NCBI GenBank assembly: GCA_025363495.1
Contig: JANYDR010000422.1
Location: forward strand, 1-5,024
Origin: Cyclobacteriaceae bacterium
Lineage (GTDB): Bacteria > Bacteroidota > Bacteroidia > Cytophagales > Cyclobacteriaceae
Direction of reading: 5' to 3'
DNA: 5,024 nt
Shown piece after piece: positions 4,626 through 5,024 of the stretch (position 1 is the stretch's first letter; every line of letters begins with the position of its first letter). The position numbers and the translations under genes were made by a program. The notes beneath the pieces were generated by a model, which made no database searches, had not been told where the DNA came from, and saw only the letters and a list, made by a program, of their open reading frames with translations.

Positions 4626-5024
4626 TTACAATGAATAAGGCGCCCGGTATTCTCTCTTCACGAACGCATTGGCCTGATCAAAGTTGGTCACTTTCATATT
4701 GTCACCATCCCACAGAAGTTTAACACCTCTTCCAGGATAATCGAATTGATTCGGTCGGTCTGCTTTCGGTGTGCGGATGTCATTGCTGCGAATAGCAAGA
4801 TTTCCCATCAGAATGGTTTCTGTAAGAGGACCAGCTATTTCAAACGGAGAGCTCACATCCATTTTGCCATATCCTGCCAAACAAGCTTCAACCCATTGCG
4901 CATAATGTCCTTCGGCACTGAGAGGAACCCGCTTAATGGTTTGAGGAATGTTTACTTCTTTCGTTTTTGAAGTCGGAAGAAGTGTGGGTAATACGCCGTA
5001 CGTACCACACATCATTTTTCCTTT
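4626..5024 (-). CDS. Gfo/Idh/MocA family oxidoreductase, C-terminal part (5' end beyond window)
   Basis: The last 132 residues of an NAD(P)-dependent oxidoreductase of the Gfo/Idh/MocA family. These enzymes oxidise or reduce sugars and related polyols; the substrate cannot be told from this part. The reading frame stays open to the right edge (KGKMMCGTYG), so the N-terminal Rossmann fold and start lie outside. The visible part has the conserved C-terminal pattern of the large Bacteroidota group: GDKGK-like KGKMMC at the start, SAEGHYAQWVEACLAG, SPFEIAGPLTETILMGNLAIR, YPGRGVKLLWDG, and the terminal NMKVTNF...FVKREYR. Many relatives are exported by a Tat signal, which cannot be checked here. 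It is followed after 9 nt by nudK, suggesting an operon linking sugar oxidation with nucleotide-sugar hydrolysis, although that functional link is only inferred. Confidence 0.9.
   Translation of the reverse strand, partial: KGKMMCGTYGVLPTLLPTSKTKEVNIPQTIKRVPLSAEGHYAQWVEACLAGYGKMDVSSPFEIAGPLTETILMGNLAIRSNDIRTPKADRPNQFDYPGRGVKLLWDGDNMKVTNFDQANAFVKREYRAPYSL

Noticed and set aside
4617..4652. Possible intrinsic terminator before nudK: GAATA/TATTC stem followed by eight Ts on the minus strand
   Set aside because: The stem is only 5 bp with a 10-nt loop and lies several bases from the T-run, within the end of the oxidoreductase gene and directly before the nudK start; more likely incidental.
4746..4970. 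74-residue plus-strand ORF
   Set aside because: Antisense shadow of the Gfo/Idh/MocA oxidoreductase.

Overview
The window looks like chromosomal DNA of a Bacteroidota bacterium, probably of the Cytophagales/Chitinophagales type; this is an inference. It has moderate-to-low GC and gene starts without Shine-Dalgarno sequences. One candidate promoter matches the Bacteroidota -7 box TAnnTTTG. The gene repertoire also fits: Gfo/Idh/MocA oxidoreductase, ACMSD, and secreted proteins whose signal peptides end near '-AQ' or '-SQ'. No phage, transposase, tRNA, rRNA or CRISPR array is visible.

All six genes lie on the minus strand, so transcription runs from right to left. In that order they are: the C-terminal part of a Gfo/Idh/MocA oxidoreductase (entering at the right edge); nudK, a Nudix nucleotide-sugar pyrophosphatase, 9 nt downstream; a secreted sphingomyelinase-like endonuclease/exonuclease/phosphatase (EEP) family hydrolase; ACMSD, the kynurenine-pathway decarboxylase, with a TTG start; a small secreted protein with helical repeats and a cysteine-pair zinc-binding-like tail, overlapping ACMSD by ATGA; and trhO, the rhodanese-type tRNA U34 hydroxylase, cut by the left edge. 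Apart from the ATGA-coupled pair and the oxidoreductase-nudK pair, the neighbours share no obvious pathway, so this reads as a run of co-directional housekeeping and metabolic genes.

The most unusual feature lies between the genes. Each of the three longer gene junctions carries two arms of degenerate 7-nt tandem repeats in inverted orientation. The right arm of each pair overlaps the stop codon of the preceding gene. The left arm sits just before the next start, or in one case inside the start region of the next CDS. Two junctions use a GAAAGCT-like heptad and the third a TGGTAAC-like heptad. The arms could pair into long imperfect hairpins in the transcript. They also supply coding material: the last codons of two proteins, an N-terminal segment of the EEP protein, and probably the TTG start of ACMSD. 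I know of no named element with this layout, but I cannot search for one here.
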